A stretch of 64,000 bases of DNA from JACVRM01 sp963839815 (GCA_963839815.1 CAWIWF010000008.1:186001-250000); one strand, 5' to 3'. Positions 43,262 to 52,872 are shown, numbered from the stretch's first letter. Program-made: numbers and translations. Notes: generated by a model not told the origin, from the letters alone.

Positions 43262-43491
43262 CTCTTCTTCGCGGTCGCCTTGCCGCCCTTGCGGCCGGCA
43301 GCCTCTTTCTGCGCGGTCGTGCCGCCCTGGCTCTTGGTGCTCTTGCCGGTGCCGGAGCCGGACGACTTGCCGCCACGGGAGGAGGCGCCGGGCGAGTTCG
43401 CGATCTTGGCGGCGCGCTCCTTCGACATGCCCTTGTCCTTGAGGGCCTCGTACTGCTTCTCGTTCTTGACGTTGGCGCTCGTGCTCGGCAT
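43258..43491 (-). CDS. small Lys/Gly/Ser-rich protein (77 aa)
   Basis: Starts STSANVKNEKQYEALKDKGM, continues SKERAAKIANSPGASSRGGK and ends in a Lys-Gly-Ser tail with QKEAAGRKGGKATAKKS. The EKQYEALKDKGMSKERAAKIAN block is the recurrent start of a widespread small actinobacterial/proteobacterial family of unknown function (I recall the DUF7218 label). The basic tail could bind nucleic acid. It is convergent with the phosphatidyltransferase gene, the stops overlapping by 3-4 bases. Confidence 0.7.
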   Translation of the reverse strand: MPSTSANVKNEKQYEALKDKGMSKERAAKIANSPGASSRGGKSSGSGTGKSTKSQGGTTAQKEAAGRKGGKATAKKS

Positions 43492-43556
43492 GACGCTCCT
43501 CTCGGGTCGTACTCGGGACGCGTGGTTCCCGCCTCAGGAGCCGTGAAACGCCCGGA

Positions 43557-44969
43557 TCAGTCCTGCGTGCCGAGCCCGTACGCCGCGATGCGTGCGTGCG
43601 GCGCGTGATCGTCCGGCAGGCAGAGCTCGTCGTCGGGCAGCTTGCGCAGCGCCGCTCCGAAGCCCTCCGAGAACGTCGGGAACTGCTGGATCGTGTCGCG
43701 CAGCACCGGAATCGAGATCTCCGCCCTGATCGCCAGGACCGCCTGATGGATCCACTCGCTCGCGAGCGGGGCGACCATCCAGGCACCGACCAGCACCGCC
43801 CGCTCGCCGTCCGCGATCAGCCCGAGGATCCCGCGCGGCTCCTCCTCGTACGTGTAGGGACGGCCGATCGTGGTCGGCAGGTCGACGAACGAGGTGACGA
43901 CCTGGATCCCCTCGTCCCGCGCCTCCTGCTCTCCGAGGCCGACCGAGGCGACCTCGGGGTCGGTGAAGAGCACGCGCGGGACGGCGCGGTAGTCGGCCGC
44001 CACCGGCTGGCCGAGGATGTCGAAGCAGGCGATGCGCGCTTGGTACTTGGCCACGTGCGTGAACTGGGCGACGCCGGTGACGTCGCCGGCCGCCCAGACG
44101 CCCTCGGCGGCGCGGCAGTACTGATCGACCTCGATGCCGCGCGTGCCGGGCTCGATGCCGACCGTCTCGAGCCCGAGGTCGTGCGTCCGCGGGCGCCGTC
44201 CGGTGGCGACGACCACGACCTCGGCCCGCACCTCGCTGCCGTCGTCGAGCGTGACGACCCGCTCGTCGCCTTCGCGTCGAACGACCGTCGCCCTGCTGCC
44301 GATGCGCAGCTGGACGCCGTCCTCCTCGAGCACGGCGCCGAGCAGCTCGCCGACGCGCGGATCCTCGCGTGCGGCCAGGCTCGGCCCCACGATCGTGACC
44401 CGGCAGCCGAACCGGGCGAGGAACTGCGACAGCTCGACCGCCACTACGCCGCCGCCGATGAAGACGGCGCTCGTCGGGATGCGGTCGAGCGCGGTCGCCT
44501 CGCGGTTCGTCCAGTAGCCCGCCTCCTCCAGCCCCTCGATGGGCGGGATGACGGCGTCGGCGCCGGTGGCGACGATCACCGCGTCGGCGGTGAGCGTGCG
44601 GCCGCCGGCCTCGACGCGCCCCGGGCCGGCCAGCGTGCCAGCGGCCTTGACGACGGTCGCGCCCCGGCGCTCGTAGCTCGCGACGCGCGTGGTGTCGTCG
44701 TGGTCCGAGACCATGTAGTCGCGGTAGCGGGCGAGCGCCGGAAAGTCGAGGGCGGGCTCGCCGGTGCCCGCGGCGCGCCCGCTCTGGCCCTTCAGCTCGG
44801 GCGGGCGCAGCAGCGTCTTCGAGGGGATGCAGCCCCAGTTCGTGCACTCGCCGCCGATCAGCTCCTCTTCGACGACGGCGACGCGCTTGCCGGCGTGCAG
44901 GAGCATGTTCACGGCCACCTCGCCGGCCGGCCCCGCGCCGAGAATGACGACGTCGAAGTCGTCGGGCAT
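43557..44969 (-). CDS. pyridine nucleotide-disulfide oxidoreductase, Lpd/MerA-like (470 aa)
   Basis: FAD motif VVILGAGPAGEVAVNMLLHA (residues 6-25), redox-active disulfide GGECTNWGCIPSKTLL (about 39-54), NAD motif SAVFIGGGVVAVELSQFLAR (about 166-185), second FAD motif GVWAAGDVTGVAQFTH, and a dimer interface domain. The dihydrolipoamide dehydrogenase C-terminal His-Glu pair (HPxxxE) is altered to QQFPTFSEGF, lacking the catalytic His. So it is unlikely to be a true lipoamide dehydrogenase; a quinone, disulfide or metal reductase is more likely. The ATG has AAAGGGGA upstream. Confidence 0.88.
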   Translation of the reverse strand: MPDDFDVVILGAGPAGEVAVNMLLHAGKRVAVVEEELIGGECTNWGCIPSKTLLRPPELKGQSGRAAGTGEPALDFPALARYRDYMVSDHDDTTRVASYERRGATVVKAAGTLAGPGRVEAGGRTLTADAVIVATGADAVIPPIEGLEEAGYWTNREATALDRIPTSAVFIGGGVVAVELSQFLARFGCRVTIVGPSLAAREDPRVGELLGAVLEEDGVQLRIGSRATVVRREGDERVVTLDDGSEVRAEVVVVATGRRPRTHDLGLETVGIEPGTRGIEVDQYCRAAEGVWAAGDVTGVAQFTHVAKYQARIACFDILGQPVAADYRAVPRVLFTDPEVASVGLGEQEARDEGIQVVTSFVDLPTTIGRPYTYEEEPRGILGLIADGERAVLVGAWMVAPLASEWIHQAVLAIRAEISIPVLRDTIQQFPTFSEGFGAALRKLPDDELCLPDDHAPHARIAAYGLGTQD

Positions 44970-45052
44970 GACGTCCCCTTTCGCTCGCTACGGCGACACT
45001 ACCCGCCTGCCGCCGGACAGACCCCCGTGCGATCCCCACCCAGAGGAGGGCG

Positions 45053-45668
45053 ATGGAGATCTTCGACATCACCGTTCCCGTACGCGAAGGCATGGTCACC
45101 TATCCCGGCGACCCGGTCGTCCGCGTCAGTCGCGTGGCCGAGCTGGCCGCGGGGGACGACGTCGAGCTGACGCGCCTCGAGCTCGGCGCCCACACCGGGA
45201 CGCACGTGGACGCGCCTGCCCACTTCCTCCGCGGCGGAGCCGGCGTCGACGCGCTCCCGCTCGACGTGCTGGTCGGCCCGGCGGAGGTCGTCGACGCGCG
45301 CGCGCACGAGGGTCCGCTCGACCGCCATGCGCTGGAGGCCCTCGACCTGCCCGATGCGAAGCGGCTGCTGTTTCGCACCCGCAACTCCGAGCTGTGGGCC
45401 CGCGACGCCTATGCCGAGGGTGCCGTGGAGCTGAGCGGCGACGGCGCTGCCTACCTCGTCGAGCGCGGCACGCGGCTCGTCGGGATCGACTACCTCTCGA
45501 TCGGCGACGCCGAGGCGCACCGCGACGCTCCTCGGCGCCGGCGTCGTGCCGGTCGAGGGTCTCGACCTGCGCGCCGTCGAGCCGGGCCCCTACCGCCTCG
45601 TCTGCCTGCCGCTGCTTCTCGTCGGCGCCGACGGCGCACCCGCGCGGGCCCTGCTCATCCGCGACTGA
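45053..45668 (+). CDS. cyclase-family metal hydrolase (kynurenine formamidase-like), one frameshift
   Basis: About 205 residues. IFDITVPVREGMVTYPGDP opens the protein, and LGAHTGTHVDAPAHFLRGGA (about residues 43-62) carries the HxGTHxDxPxH metal site of the cyclase/kynurenine formamidase family. GIDYLSIGDAE contains the conserved Asp. One inserted base near 45530 shifts the frame; the C-terminus then reads LLGAGVVPVEGLDLRAVEPG and ends at 45668. GAGGAGGG precedes ATG 45053. Substrate unknown. Divergent from the flavoprotein gene. Confidence 0.8.
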
Positions 45669-45713
45669 GCCGGCGCTTCCCGCCCGTCGGGACGTCGCTG
45701 CGAGAATGCCGGT

Positions 45714-47564
45714 ATGAGCGAGCCCGCCTCGGTGCGCCATGCCCAGCCGGGGTCGGCGCCCGACGGCTACCTGCCGATCGGCGAGCACGGCGTCATCGGC
45801 GACCTGCACACGGTGGCGCTTGTCGGTACCGACGGGACGATCGACTGGTACTGCACGCCGCGCTTCGACGCCCCCAGCGTGTTCGCCTCCATCCTCGACA
45901 AGGAGCGCGGCGGCTACTGGCGGATCGCGCCCGCGCGGGCCGGCGGCACCGTCAAGCAGCTCTACTTCCCCGAGTCGAACGTCCTCGTCACCCGCTTCCT
46001 GTCCGAGGAGGGCGTCGCCGAGGTGCTCGACTTCATGCCGATCGCGCGCACCGCCGCGGAGCGGCACCAGCACCGGCTCGTGCGGCGCGTGCTGGGCATT
46101 CGCGGCGAGGTGCATCTGCGGATCGAGGTCGAGCCGCGCCTGGACTACGGCCGGGCGAAGCACGTGACGCGGGTCGACGATCACGGTGCCGTCTTCGACC
46201 CCGAGGGCCCGGACGAGGGCCTGTCGCTCGCCTCCGCCGTCCCGCTCGAGCGGACCGAGCACGGGGTCCGCGCCGAGTTCTCCCTCTGCGCCAACGAGAC
46301 CGCCTCCTTCGTGCTGCAGACGCTGGAGCCCGGTGAGCGGCCCCGCTACAGCGAGCAGGAGGTGCGCGACCTGTTCACGGGGACGGTCACCTTCTGGGAG
46401 CGGTGGCTCGCGCAATCGCGCTACGAGGGCCGCTGGCGCGAGATGGTCAACCGCTCGGCGCTGACGCTCAAGCTGCTCACCTACGCCCCGACGGGGGCGA
46501 TTGTGGCGGCGCCGACGACGAGCCTGCCCGAGCAGATCGGCGGCGAGCGCAACTGGGACTACCGCTATACGTGGATCCGCGACGCCGCCTTCACGCTCTA
46601 CGGGCTGCTGCGGCTCGGGTTCACCGACGAGGCACGCGCGTTCATGGACTGGCTGACCGAGCGCGTGCGCGAGTCCGACGGCAAGGCGGAGGGGCCGCTA
46701 CAGATCATGTACGGCATCGACGGGCGCGCCGAGCTGCCCGAGCAGGAGCTGACCCACCTCGAGGGCTACCGAGGCTCGCGCCCCGTGCGGATCGGCAACG
46801 GCGCGGCCACGCAGCTCCAGCTCGACATCTACGGCGAGCTGATCGACTCGGTCTACCTCTACAACAAGCACGGCTCGCCGATCTACCACGACGCCTGGGT
46901 GGCGGTCTCGGAGCTCGTCGACTGGGTCTGCGAGAACTGGGATCGCAAGGACGAGGGCATCTGGGAGACCCGCGGCGGCCGCAAGGACTTCACCTACTCC
47001 CGCCTGATGTCGTGGGTCGCCGTCGAGCGCTCGATCCGCATCGCGCGCCAGCGCGGCCTGCCCGCCGATCTCGTGCGCTGGCTCGGCGTGCGCGACGACA
47101 TCTACCGGCAGGTGATGGAGCGCGGCTGGAACGAGGAGCGCGGCGCCTTCGTGCAGCACTACGGCTCGGAGGTGCTCGACGCGTCGGTGCTGCTGATGCC
47201 GCTGACGAAGTTCATCGCGCCCACCGATCCGCGCTGGCTCTCCACGCTCGACGCGATCACGAACGAGCTGGTGGCCGACAGCCTCGTCTACCGCTACAAC
47301 ATCGAGGCTTCGCCGGACGGGCTGCGCGGCGACGAGGGGACGTTCTCGATCTGCACCTTCTGGTACGTGGAGGCGCTGGCACGGGCCGGTCGTCTCGACG
47401 AGGCTCGGCTCGCGTTCGAGAAGATGCTCACCTACGCGAACCACCTGGGGCTGTACTCGGAGGAGATCGGGCCGACGGGCGAGGCGCTCGGCAACTTCCC
47501 CCAGGCGTTCACGCATCTCGCGCTCATCAGCGCCGCCGTCAACCTCGACCGCGCGCTCGGGTGA
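45714..47564 (+). CDS. glycoside hydrolase family 15 (glucoamylase/trehalase-like), 616 aa
   Basis: Inverting alpha-glucosidase or alpha,alpha-trehalase. The N-terminal beta-sandwich starts YLPIGEHGVIGDLHTVALVG and TDGTIDWYCTPRFDAPSVFA. The (alpha/alpha)6 barrel has GGERNWDYRYTWIRDAAFTL (about residues 278-297), the acid Glu in EGIWETRGGRKDFTYSRLM (near Glu418) and the base Glu around LYSEEIGPTGEALGNFPQAF (near 580). No signal peptide, so it acts inside the cell. Close relatives in actinobacteria act on trehalose; which substrate applies here is not decidable. Confidence 0.9.
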   Translation: MSEPASVRHAQPGSAPDGYLPIGEHGVIGDLHTVALVGTDGTIDWYCTPRFDAPSVFASILDKERGGYWRIAPARAGGTVKQLYFPESNVLVTRFLSEEGVAEVLDFMPIARTAAERHQHRLVRRVLGIRGEVHLRIEVEPRLDYGRAKHVTRVDDHGAVFDPEGPDEGLSLASAVPLERTEHGVRAEFSLCANETASFVLQTLEPGERPRYSEQEVRDLFTGTVTFWERWLAQSRYEGRWREMVNRSALTLKLLTYAPTGAIVAAPTTSLPEQIGGERNWDYRYTWIRDAAFTLYGLLRLGFTDEARAFMDWLTERVRESDGKAEGPLQIMYGIDGRAELPEQELTHLEGYRGSRPVRIGNGAATQLQLDIYGELIDSVYLYNKHGSPIYHDAWVAVSELVDWVCENWDRKDEGIWETRGGRKDFTYSRLMSWVAVERSIRIARQRGLPADLVRWLGVRDDIYRQVMERGWNEERGAFVQHYGSEVLDASVLLMPLTKFIAPTDPRWLSTLDAITNELVADSLVYRYNIEASPDGLRGDEGTFSICTFWYVEALARAGRLDEARLAFEKMLTYANHLGLYSEEIGPTGEALGNFPQAFTHLALISAAVNLDRALG

Positions 47565-47619
47565 TGCCGTCCGCGGGTGGGCGCTGGTAGCGTCCACGGG
47601 CGTCGCCGGGGAGGATCGC

Positions 47620-48288
47620 GTGGTCGAACGAACGTCGCCAGCACCGCCTGCGGACGCGACCGAGCAGCGCCTGGTCGCCGCACTGCGCGCGCGCGACGAA
47701 GCGGCGTTCCAGGAGCTCGTCGACCGCTACGGGGCCTCGCTGCTGCGCGTCGCCCGCCTCTACGTGTCGAGCCGCGCGGTCGCCGAGGAGGTCGTGCAGG
47801 AGACCTGGCTGGCCGTGCTCGCGGGCATCGACCGCTTCGAGGGGCGCTCCTCGCTGAAGACCTGGCTCTTCCGGATCCTGGCGAACCGGGCCAAGACCAG
47901 GGCGGTGCGCGAGGCGCGGACCGTGCCCTTCTCCGCCGTCCTCCCCGAGGCCGAGGGCTCGGAGAGCGCCGTCGACCCGGACCGCTTTCTGCCGGCCGAC
48001 CACCCCCGCTATCCGGGGCACTGGGCGTCGCCACCGCGCTCGTGGAGCCGCGTGCCGGAGGAGCAGCTGCTCGGCGCCGAGGCGCGCGCCGTGATCGCCG
48101 ACGCGATCGCCGAGCTGCCGGCGGCGCAGCAGGCGGTCATCTCGCTCCGCGACGTGGAGGGATGGGGGAGCGAGGAGGTACGGGAGCTGCTCGACCTCAG
48201 CGAGGTCAACCAGCGCGTGCTGCTCCACCGGGCCCGGTCGAAGGTGCGCGCGGCACTCGAGCGCTACTTCGACCCGGACGCCGCCTGA
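47620..48288 (+). CDS. ECF-type RNA polymerase sigma factor (222 aa)
   Basis: Sigma2 AAFQELVDRYGASLLRVARL and SRAVAEEVVQETWLAVLAGI with RSSLKTWLFRILANRAK; sigma4 LPAAQQAVISLRDVEGWGSE followed by EVRELLDLSEVNQRVLLHRA. An unusual proline-rich stretch (HPRYPGHWASPPRSWSRVPE, about residues 128-147) lies between the domains, as in several SigE-like actinobacterial ECF factors. The anti-sigma candidate at 49489 lies beyond a convergent dehydrogenase gene. Both GTG 47620 and nearby starts are possible. Confidence 0.9.
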   Translation: MVERTSPAPPADATEQRLVAALRARDEAAFQELVDRYGASLLRVARLYVSSRAVAEEVVQETWLAVLAGIDRFEGRSSLKTWLFRILANRAKTRAVREARTVPFSAVLPEAEGSESAVDPDRFLPADHPRYPGHWASPPRSWSRVPEEQLLGAEARAVIADAIAELPAAQQAVISLRDVEGWGSEEVRELLDLSEVNQRVLLHRARSKVRAALERYFDPDAA

Positions 48289-49398
48289 GCGTCGCCGGCG
48301 GCGACCTCGACGAACACCTTGATCGCGTCATCGTCCCCGGTGAGCGCCTGCAGCATCTCCTGCCAGCGCTCGAGCCCGGCGATCGGCGTCGTCAGCATCC
48401 GTCCGAGCCAGCCCGGGTAGCGCGCCTCGGCGAGCACCAAGTCCCGGACGCCGCGCTCGAAGTCGGCTGGCGACGAGTTGACCGAGCCCACCATCACCTT
48501 GTTGCCGAGCACGAAGCCCTGGTTGATGCGGTCGGACGGGATCTCGGCAGTGCGCTCGCCGCCGGTCACGCTCGCCAGCACGAGCACGCCGTTCTTGCCG
48601 AGGTGCTTCTGCCGCTTCCCAGACGAGCGGGCTGAAGCCCGTCGCCTCGAGGATGAGGTCGAAGGGGCCGTGCTCGTCGGCCACGGCGCCGAAGTCCACG
48701 CGCTCGGAGTTGACGTAGGTCGCCCCGAGCGCTTCGACGAGCCGGCTGTTCAGGGAGGGAGGCTCGCCGCGCGAGTAGCAGACGACGTCCGCGCCGCGCA
48801 GCCGTAGCGCGAGCGTCGCGAGGAGCCCGATGCTCCCCGCGCCGAGCACGGCGGCGCGCTCGAGCTGCCAGAGCTTCAGGCGGCGCTGGATCTCCTGTGC
48901 CTGGTGGATCGCCTTCTCGGCGATCGACAGCGGCTCGAGCAGCACGCCGACCTCGCTGAGGCTGTCCGGCAGCGGCACGACGTAGTCCGCGTCCTCGACG
49001 TACCGCTCCGTCAGGTAGCCGTGGAGGAGATTGATGCCCCGCTCGTAGTAGGTGTCGTCGGTGGTCATGTCCTGCAGGCCGACCGCGTCGTACTTGCTCC
49101 CTCCGGGCCGCCGCACGGTGGCGACGACGAGCGTTCCCGGCCGCAGGCTCGGCGGGACGTTCGGACCGACGTCGATGACGCGTCCGAGGCCCTCATGCCC
49201 GATCACCAGATAGTCGTCGCCCTCCGGCGCGGCGCCGTACTCGGCGTCGTTGATCTCCTGGTCGGTGGCGTCGACGCCGACCCGCAGCACCTGGACGAGC
49301 ACGCCCCGTCCGCCGGAGACGTCGTCGAGGGACGGCGCGGGCACGTCGGCGAGGTGCATCGAGTCGGCCTTGCCCGGGTGGACGGCGATCGCCTTCAT
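48264..49398 (-). CDS. zinc-type sugar/alcohol dehydrogenase (glucose 1-dehydrogenase-like), one frameshift
   Basis: About 377 residues of the medium-chain dehydrogenase family. MKAIAVHPGKADSMHLADVP, LRVGVDATDQEINDAEYG and DDYLVIGHEGLGRVIDVG follow the pattern of glucose 1-dehydrogenases of the Sulfolobus/haloarchaeal type. In that type VGVDxTD replaces the usual VCGTD, with His and Glu of IGHE as zinc ligands. VLGAGSIGLLATLALRLRGA binds NAD(P). One extra base near 48612 splits the frame; KNGVLVLASVTGGERTAEIP restores it. The 3' end overlaps the convergent sigma gene by 25 bases. A minus-strand TAACCT (49426-49431) and GGAGCAGG precede the ATG. Confidence 0.82.
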
Positions 49399-49488
49399 CC
49401 TGCTCCGTCTGCCCGGGAGGGGCGCAGGTTACGCCCCCGGCCCCGCCGGCAGGCGTAACAGACCGGCGCGGCGGGTAGACAGGCCTCC

Positions 49489-49755
49489 GTGGACGAGGTG
49501 AAGACGACGGACGAGCTCAGCTGTCAGGAGCTCGTGGAGCTGATGACGGACTACCTCGAGGACCGGCTGGCGACCGATGACCGCCGCCGCTTCGAGGAGC
49601 ACCTCTCGTCCTGCGACGGGTGCGCCGTCTACATCGAGCAGATGCGCTCCACGATCGCCCTGACCGGACGCCTGCGCGAGGACGACCTCGACCCGGGCAT
49701 CCGCCAGCGGCTGCTCGCGACGTTCCGCGCCTGGCGCGCGGGTACGCAGAGCTAG
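49489..49755 (+). CDS. putative anti-sigma factor with zinc-finger (zf-HC2) motif (88 aa)
   Basis: The core FEEHLSSCDGCAVYIEQMRS (about residues 36-55) has the HxxxCxxC zinc motif of ZAS anti-sigma factors. It is preceded by SCQELVELMTDYLEDRLATD, the helix that usually contacts the sigma factor. There is no membrane segment, so it would be a soluble regulator. The likely partner is the ECF sigma factor 1.2 kb upstream. GTG 49489 has TAGACA 7 bases upstream, an imperfect leaderless arrangement. Confidence 0.8.
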   Translation: MDEVKTTDELSCQELVELMTDYLEDRLATDDRRRFEEHLSSCDGCAVYIEQMRSTIALTGRLREDDLDPGIRQRLLATFRAWRAGTQS

Positions 49756-49895
49756 CACTCGCGGCCCCGGGCTCTCAGCGCAGGGACGTCTGCACGGGCG
49801 CCCCTCGTGGGAGGGATCGGCGTTTTCGGCCGACGTCTCGATAAGAGGCGCGGAACCACGCACGGGCCATGCGGCGGCCCACAGGAGGAGACCCC

Positions 49896-52775
49896 ATGCG
49901 CCCCAGCCGCCGAGCCACGACCCTTGCCCTCGCCTTCCTCGTCGCGCTCACCGTCGTGCCTGCCGCCGCGGCGCGCCTCACCACGCCTGTGCTCAGGAGC
50001 CCGGCGCCCGGTACGGCGGTGCAGACGTTGCCGGCCTTCGCGTGGACGCCCGTCAGCGGGGCCGACCGCTACGAGTTCGAGCTCGCCGGCGACGCCGGGT
50101 TCAACTCGCCCGTGCTGGGCGCGAACGAGGATCACTTCTTCACCCGCAACACCCGGGCGACGCTCAAGAAGGCGGTGCCGAACGGGACCTACTGGTGGCG
50201 CGTTCGCGCGGTCGGGAAGAGCGGCGGCGTCTCCCGCTGGAGCGGAGGGCGCTCTATCCGCAAAGCGTGGACCGCGGCCGCGACGCTCCAGGCCCCCAGT
50301 GCAGGCGCCCCGCTGAGCTTCCCCGCCGACGCGCTGCGGCTGACGTGGTCGCCGGTGCCGTATGCCGCGACCTACCTCGTCTCGGTCGCAACCGACCCGT
50401 CTCTCGGATCGCTCATCCTGCGTGACGCCGGCTCGACGGGCCCCGCGGAGACGGCGGCGACGTCGCTGACGAGCCCGGTCGTGCTCAGCCCGGGCACCTA
50501 CTACTGGGCGGTGACGCCCGTCGACGCCCGCGGGAATCGGGGTGCGTCGTCCCCCGTCGCGTCCTTCTCCTGGACGTGGCCTTCCGGGACGACGCCGGCG
50601 GTGACGGATCTCGTCGCGGCGCCGGAGGTGTTCGACCCACAGTTCTCGTGGACGGCGGTGCCGGGGGCAGCGCGCTACGAGGTGGAGGTGAACCCGACAG
50701 CCGACTTCGTGCCCGGCTCGAAGGTCTGCTGCGCCGGCACCACGATCGCCAACAGCCTCGCTCCGACGGTCGTGCTCAAGGACAACGTCTACTACTGGCG
50801 CGTGCGGGCGATCGACGCCGACGGCAACGCCGGTGTCTGGAACGCGGGCCCGTCCTTCACGAAGACGTTCGACAAGGTGCCGCCGGTGAGCGCGCCCAGC
50901 ATCAAGAACGTGCGCATGGCTGACAACCTGGCCGACCCGGGTACCGACCTGGACGCGGCGTCGGGGTACCAGACGCAGGTGCCGATCGTGCGCTGGGACC
51001 CGGTGCCCGGGGCGTCCAGCTACACGATCGACGTCGTGCCGGTCGAGTCGGGCCAGTGCAACTGGACGTCGTCGCTCCTGCTGCGCTGGAGCACGACGAC
51101 TGCCACGACGGCCTGGACCCCGCTCGGGCACGCGTGGAACAACAACAAGCCGTACGCGGACTCGCGCCCGGTGGCGTACGACACGCCGCACCTCGAGGCC
51201 GGCTGGTCGTACTGCGTGCGCGTCCGCGCTCGCAGCGACCGGGACACGGCCGGCGCCGACGTCTACGGCGACTACACGTACCTCGACAACGGCGGCGGAG
51301 CGGCGTTCACCTGGACGGGGCCGCCGGCCGGCGGTGCGTGCAGCCCGTCGTGCGAGACGGGCTACCTGGGCAGCGGGGACTCGCTGCTCCCCCAGAGCGG
51401 TGTGATCACCCCGCGCATGCCTCTCTTCACGTGGAAACCGCTCAGCGGGATGTCGAGCTACTTCGTCCTGGTGGCGAGGGATGCGTCGTTCAGCAACATC
51501 GTGGACTACGCCTTCACGCGGCTGCCCGCCTACGCGCCGCGCGGCCAGACCGCGACGACCTACGCGGACGAGGCGACGTTCTACTACTGGGCCGTGCTGC
51601 CGGCCTCGGGTGCAGACGGCAGCGGCGCGGCGGGCAACCCGCTGCTGGCGGCGGCCAAGAGCTTCGTCAAGCTCTCGGTGGCGCCCGGGTTGCTCAGCCC
51701 GTCGACCGGCGAGACGATCGGCGGCCAGCCGGTGTTCCGGTGGACGGCCGCCGAGGGCGCCCGGCGCTATCGCGTTCAGGTCTCGCAGGACCCGAGCTTC
51801 GGTACCACGCTCGAGGACACGGCCACCGTGTCGACCTCCTACACCCCCGTCACGACCTACCCCGCCGATACGACGCTGTACTGGCGTGTGCGCGCCGACG
51901 ACGAGAACCTCGTCGGCCTGGCCTGGTCGGCGACCGGCATGTTCCGCCGGACGCTGCCGGCCCCGTCGCCGTCCGCGGCCAACCCGGCCGCCGGCGACAC
52001 GATCCCGACCTGGCTCTGGGACCCGGTGCCCGGCGCTGTCTCCTACGACCTGTCGGTCGACCTGCCGGACGGTACGCACAAGGATCTGCCCGGCATGCGC
52101 ATGCCCGCGTTCACCGCCGTCAAGATGACCGGCACCGGCCTCTTTCGCTGGCGCGTCCGCGCCAACTTCCCGCGGGCGCAGGTGAACCAGTCCGTACCCG
52201 GCCCCTTCTCGGCTCCGGTGTCGTTCACGCGCACGATCGGCGAGCCGGGCGGCGCGCGCTCGGAGCTCTCGAAGCACCACGTCCTCTACGCGTGGGAGCC
52301 CAAGCCGGGCGCGAAGGAGTACCGGCTGCAGGTCTCGAGCCGGCCGGACTTCGGCACGACCATCGAGGACCTGACGACCGAGGCGACGAGCTGGGCTCCA
52401 TCCCTGACGCAGCCCGGCTACCTCGACGGCGGCAAGCTCTACTGGCGGGTCGCCGCGGTTGACGCGGAGCGGAACCTCGGCGACTACTCGCCTGCTCAGC
52501 GCATCGGTCTCGCCGCGCGCATGCGGGTCATGCCCACGCGCTACCCGCTCCGGGGGCGGCGCTCGGTCGTGGCCGTCAAGGTCGTGGACGCCGCCAACCG
52601 CCCGGTCCGGGCTGCAGCGGTCAAGCTGACCGGCACCGGGCTGAAGGCGCTGTCGCGGCGGACCGGGAAGGGTGGTGTAGCCAGCTTCCGCATCACGGCG
52701 CGCAGGGGGTCGCTCGTCTTCCGCGCCACGAAGACCGGCTACCAGCCGACGATCGTCACGCTGCAGGTGCGCTGA
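49896..52775 (+). CDS. large secreted protein with repeated fibronectin III/Ig-like domains (959 aa)
   Basis: A signal peptide (ATTLALAFLVALTVVPAAAA) is followed by about eight beta-sandwich repeats, each with a W-x-PVxGAxxYxxEV strand and a closing YYWRVRAVD-like strand: FAWTPVSGADRYEFELAGD, LTWSPVPYAATYLVSVATDP, FSWTAVPGAARYEVEVN, VRWDPVPGASSYTIDVV, FRWTAAEGARRYRVQVSQDP, LYAWEPKPGAKEYRLQVSS. The C-terminal ~80 residues (VVAVKVVDAANRPVRAAAVK) form a different Ig-like domain. No enzyme domain or cell-wall anchor seen. Probably an adhesin-like or scaffold surface protein. AGGAGGA precedes ATG 49896. Confidence 0.85.
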   Translation: MRPSRRATTLALAFLVALTVVPAAAARLTTPVLRSPAPGTAVQTLPAFAWTPVSGADRYEFELAGDAGFNSPVLGANEDHFFTRNTRATLKKAVPNGTYWWRVRAVGKSGGVSRWSGGRSIRKAWTAAATLQAPSAGAPLSFPADALRLTWSPVPYAATYLVSVATDPSLGSLILRDAGSTGPAETAATSLTSPVVLSPGTYYWAVTPVDARGNRGASSPVASFSWTWPSGTTPAVTDLVAAPEVFDPQFSWTAVPGAARYEVEVNPTADFVPGSKVCCAGTTIANSLAPTVVLKDNVYYWRVRAIDADGNAGVWNAGPSFTKTFDKVPPVSAPSIKNVRMADNLADPGTDLDAASGYQTQVPIVRWDPVPGASSYTIDVVPVESGQCNWTSSLLLRWSTTTATTAWTPLGHAWNNNKPYADSRPVAYDTPHLEAGWSYCVRVRARSDRDTAGADVYGDYTYLDNGGGAAFTWTGPPAGGACSPSCETGYLGSGDSLLPQSGVITPRMPLFTWKPLSGMSSYFVLVARDASFSNIVDYAFTRLPAYAPRGQTATTYADEATFYYWAVLPASGADGSGAAGNPLLAAAKSFVKLSVAPGLLSPSTGETIGGQPVFRWTAAEGARRYRVQVSQDPSFGTTLEDTATVSTSYTPVTTYPADTTLYWRVRADDENLVGLAWSATGMFRRTLPAPSPSAANPAAGDTIPTWLWDPVPGAVSYDLSVDLPDGTHKDLPGMRMPAFTAVKMTGTGLFRWRVRANFPRAQVNQSVPGPFSAPVSFTRTIGEPGGARSELSKHHVLYAWEPKPGAKEYRLQVSSRPDFGTTIEDLTTEATSWAPSLTQPGYLDGGKLYWRVAAVDAERNLGDYSPAQRIGLAARMRVMPTRYPLRGRRSVVAVKVVDAANRPVRAAAVKLTGTGLKALSRRTGKGGVASFRITARRGSLVFRATKTGYQPTIVTLQVR

Positions 52776-52846
52776 GGGAAGAAAGAGGCCGCCGGGCCCG
52801 TCTCTGGAGGTGGGGAGGTGGGCTGCTTCCACCGCACCACGCGGGG

Positions 52847-52872
52847 CGGGCGCGCTCGGGGGAACGCGCCCG
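52847..52872. terminator. bidirectional terminator between convergent genes
   Basis: Perfect 8-bp stem CGGGCGCG-ctcgggggaa-CGCGCCCG in the 108-base gap between the fibronectin-like gene (plus) and the SRPBCC gene (minus). No T tract on either side. Confidence 0.45.

Noticed and set aside
49896..52775. Repeated YYWRVRA-like coding blocks as a possible DNA repeat array or CRISPR-like structure.
   Set aside because: The repetition is at protein level with irregular spacing and diverged codons; it is tandem Ig/fibronectin-like domains.
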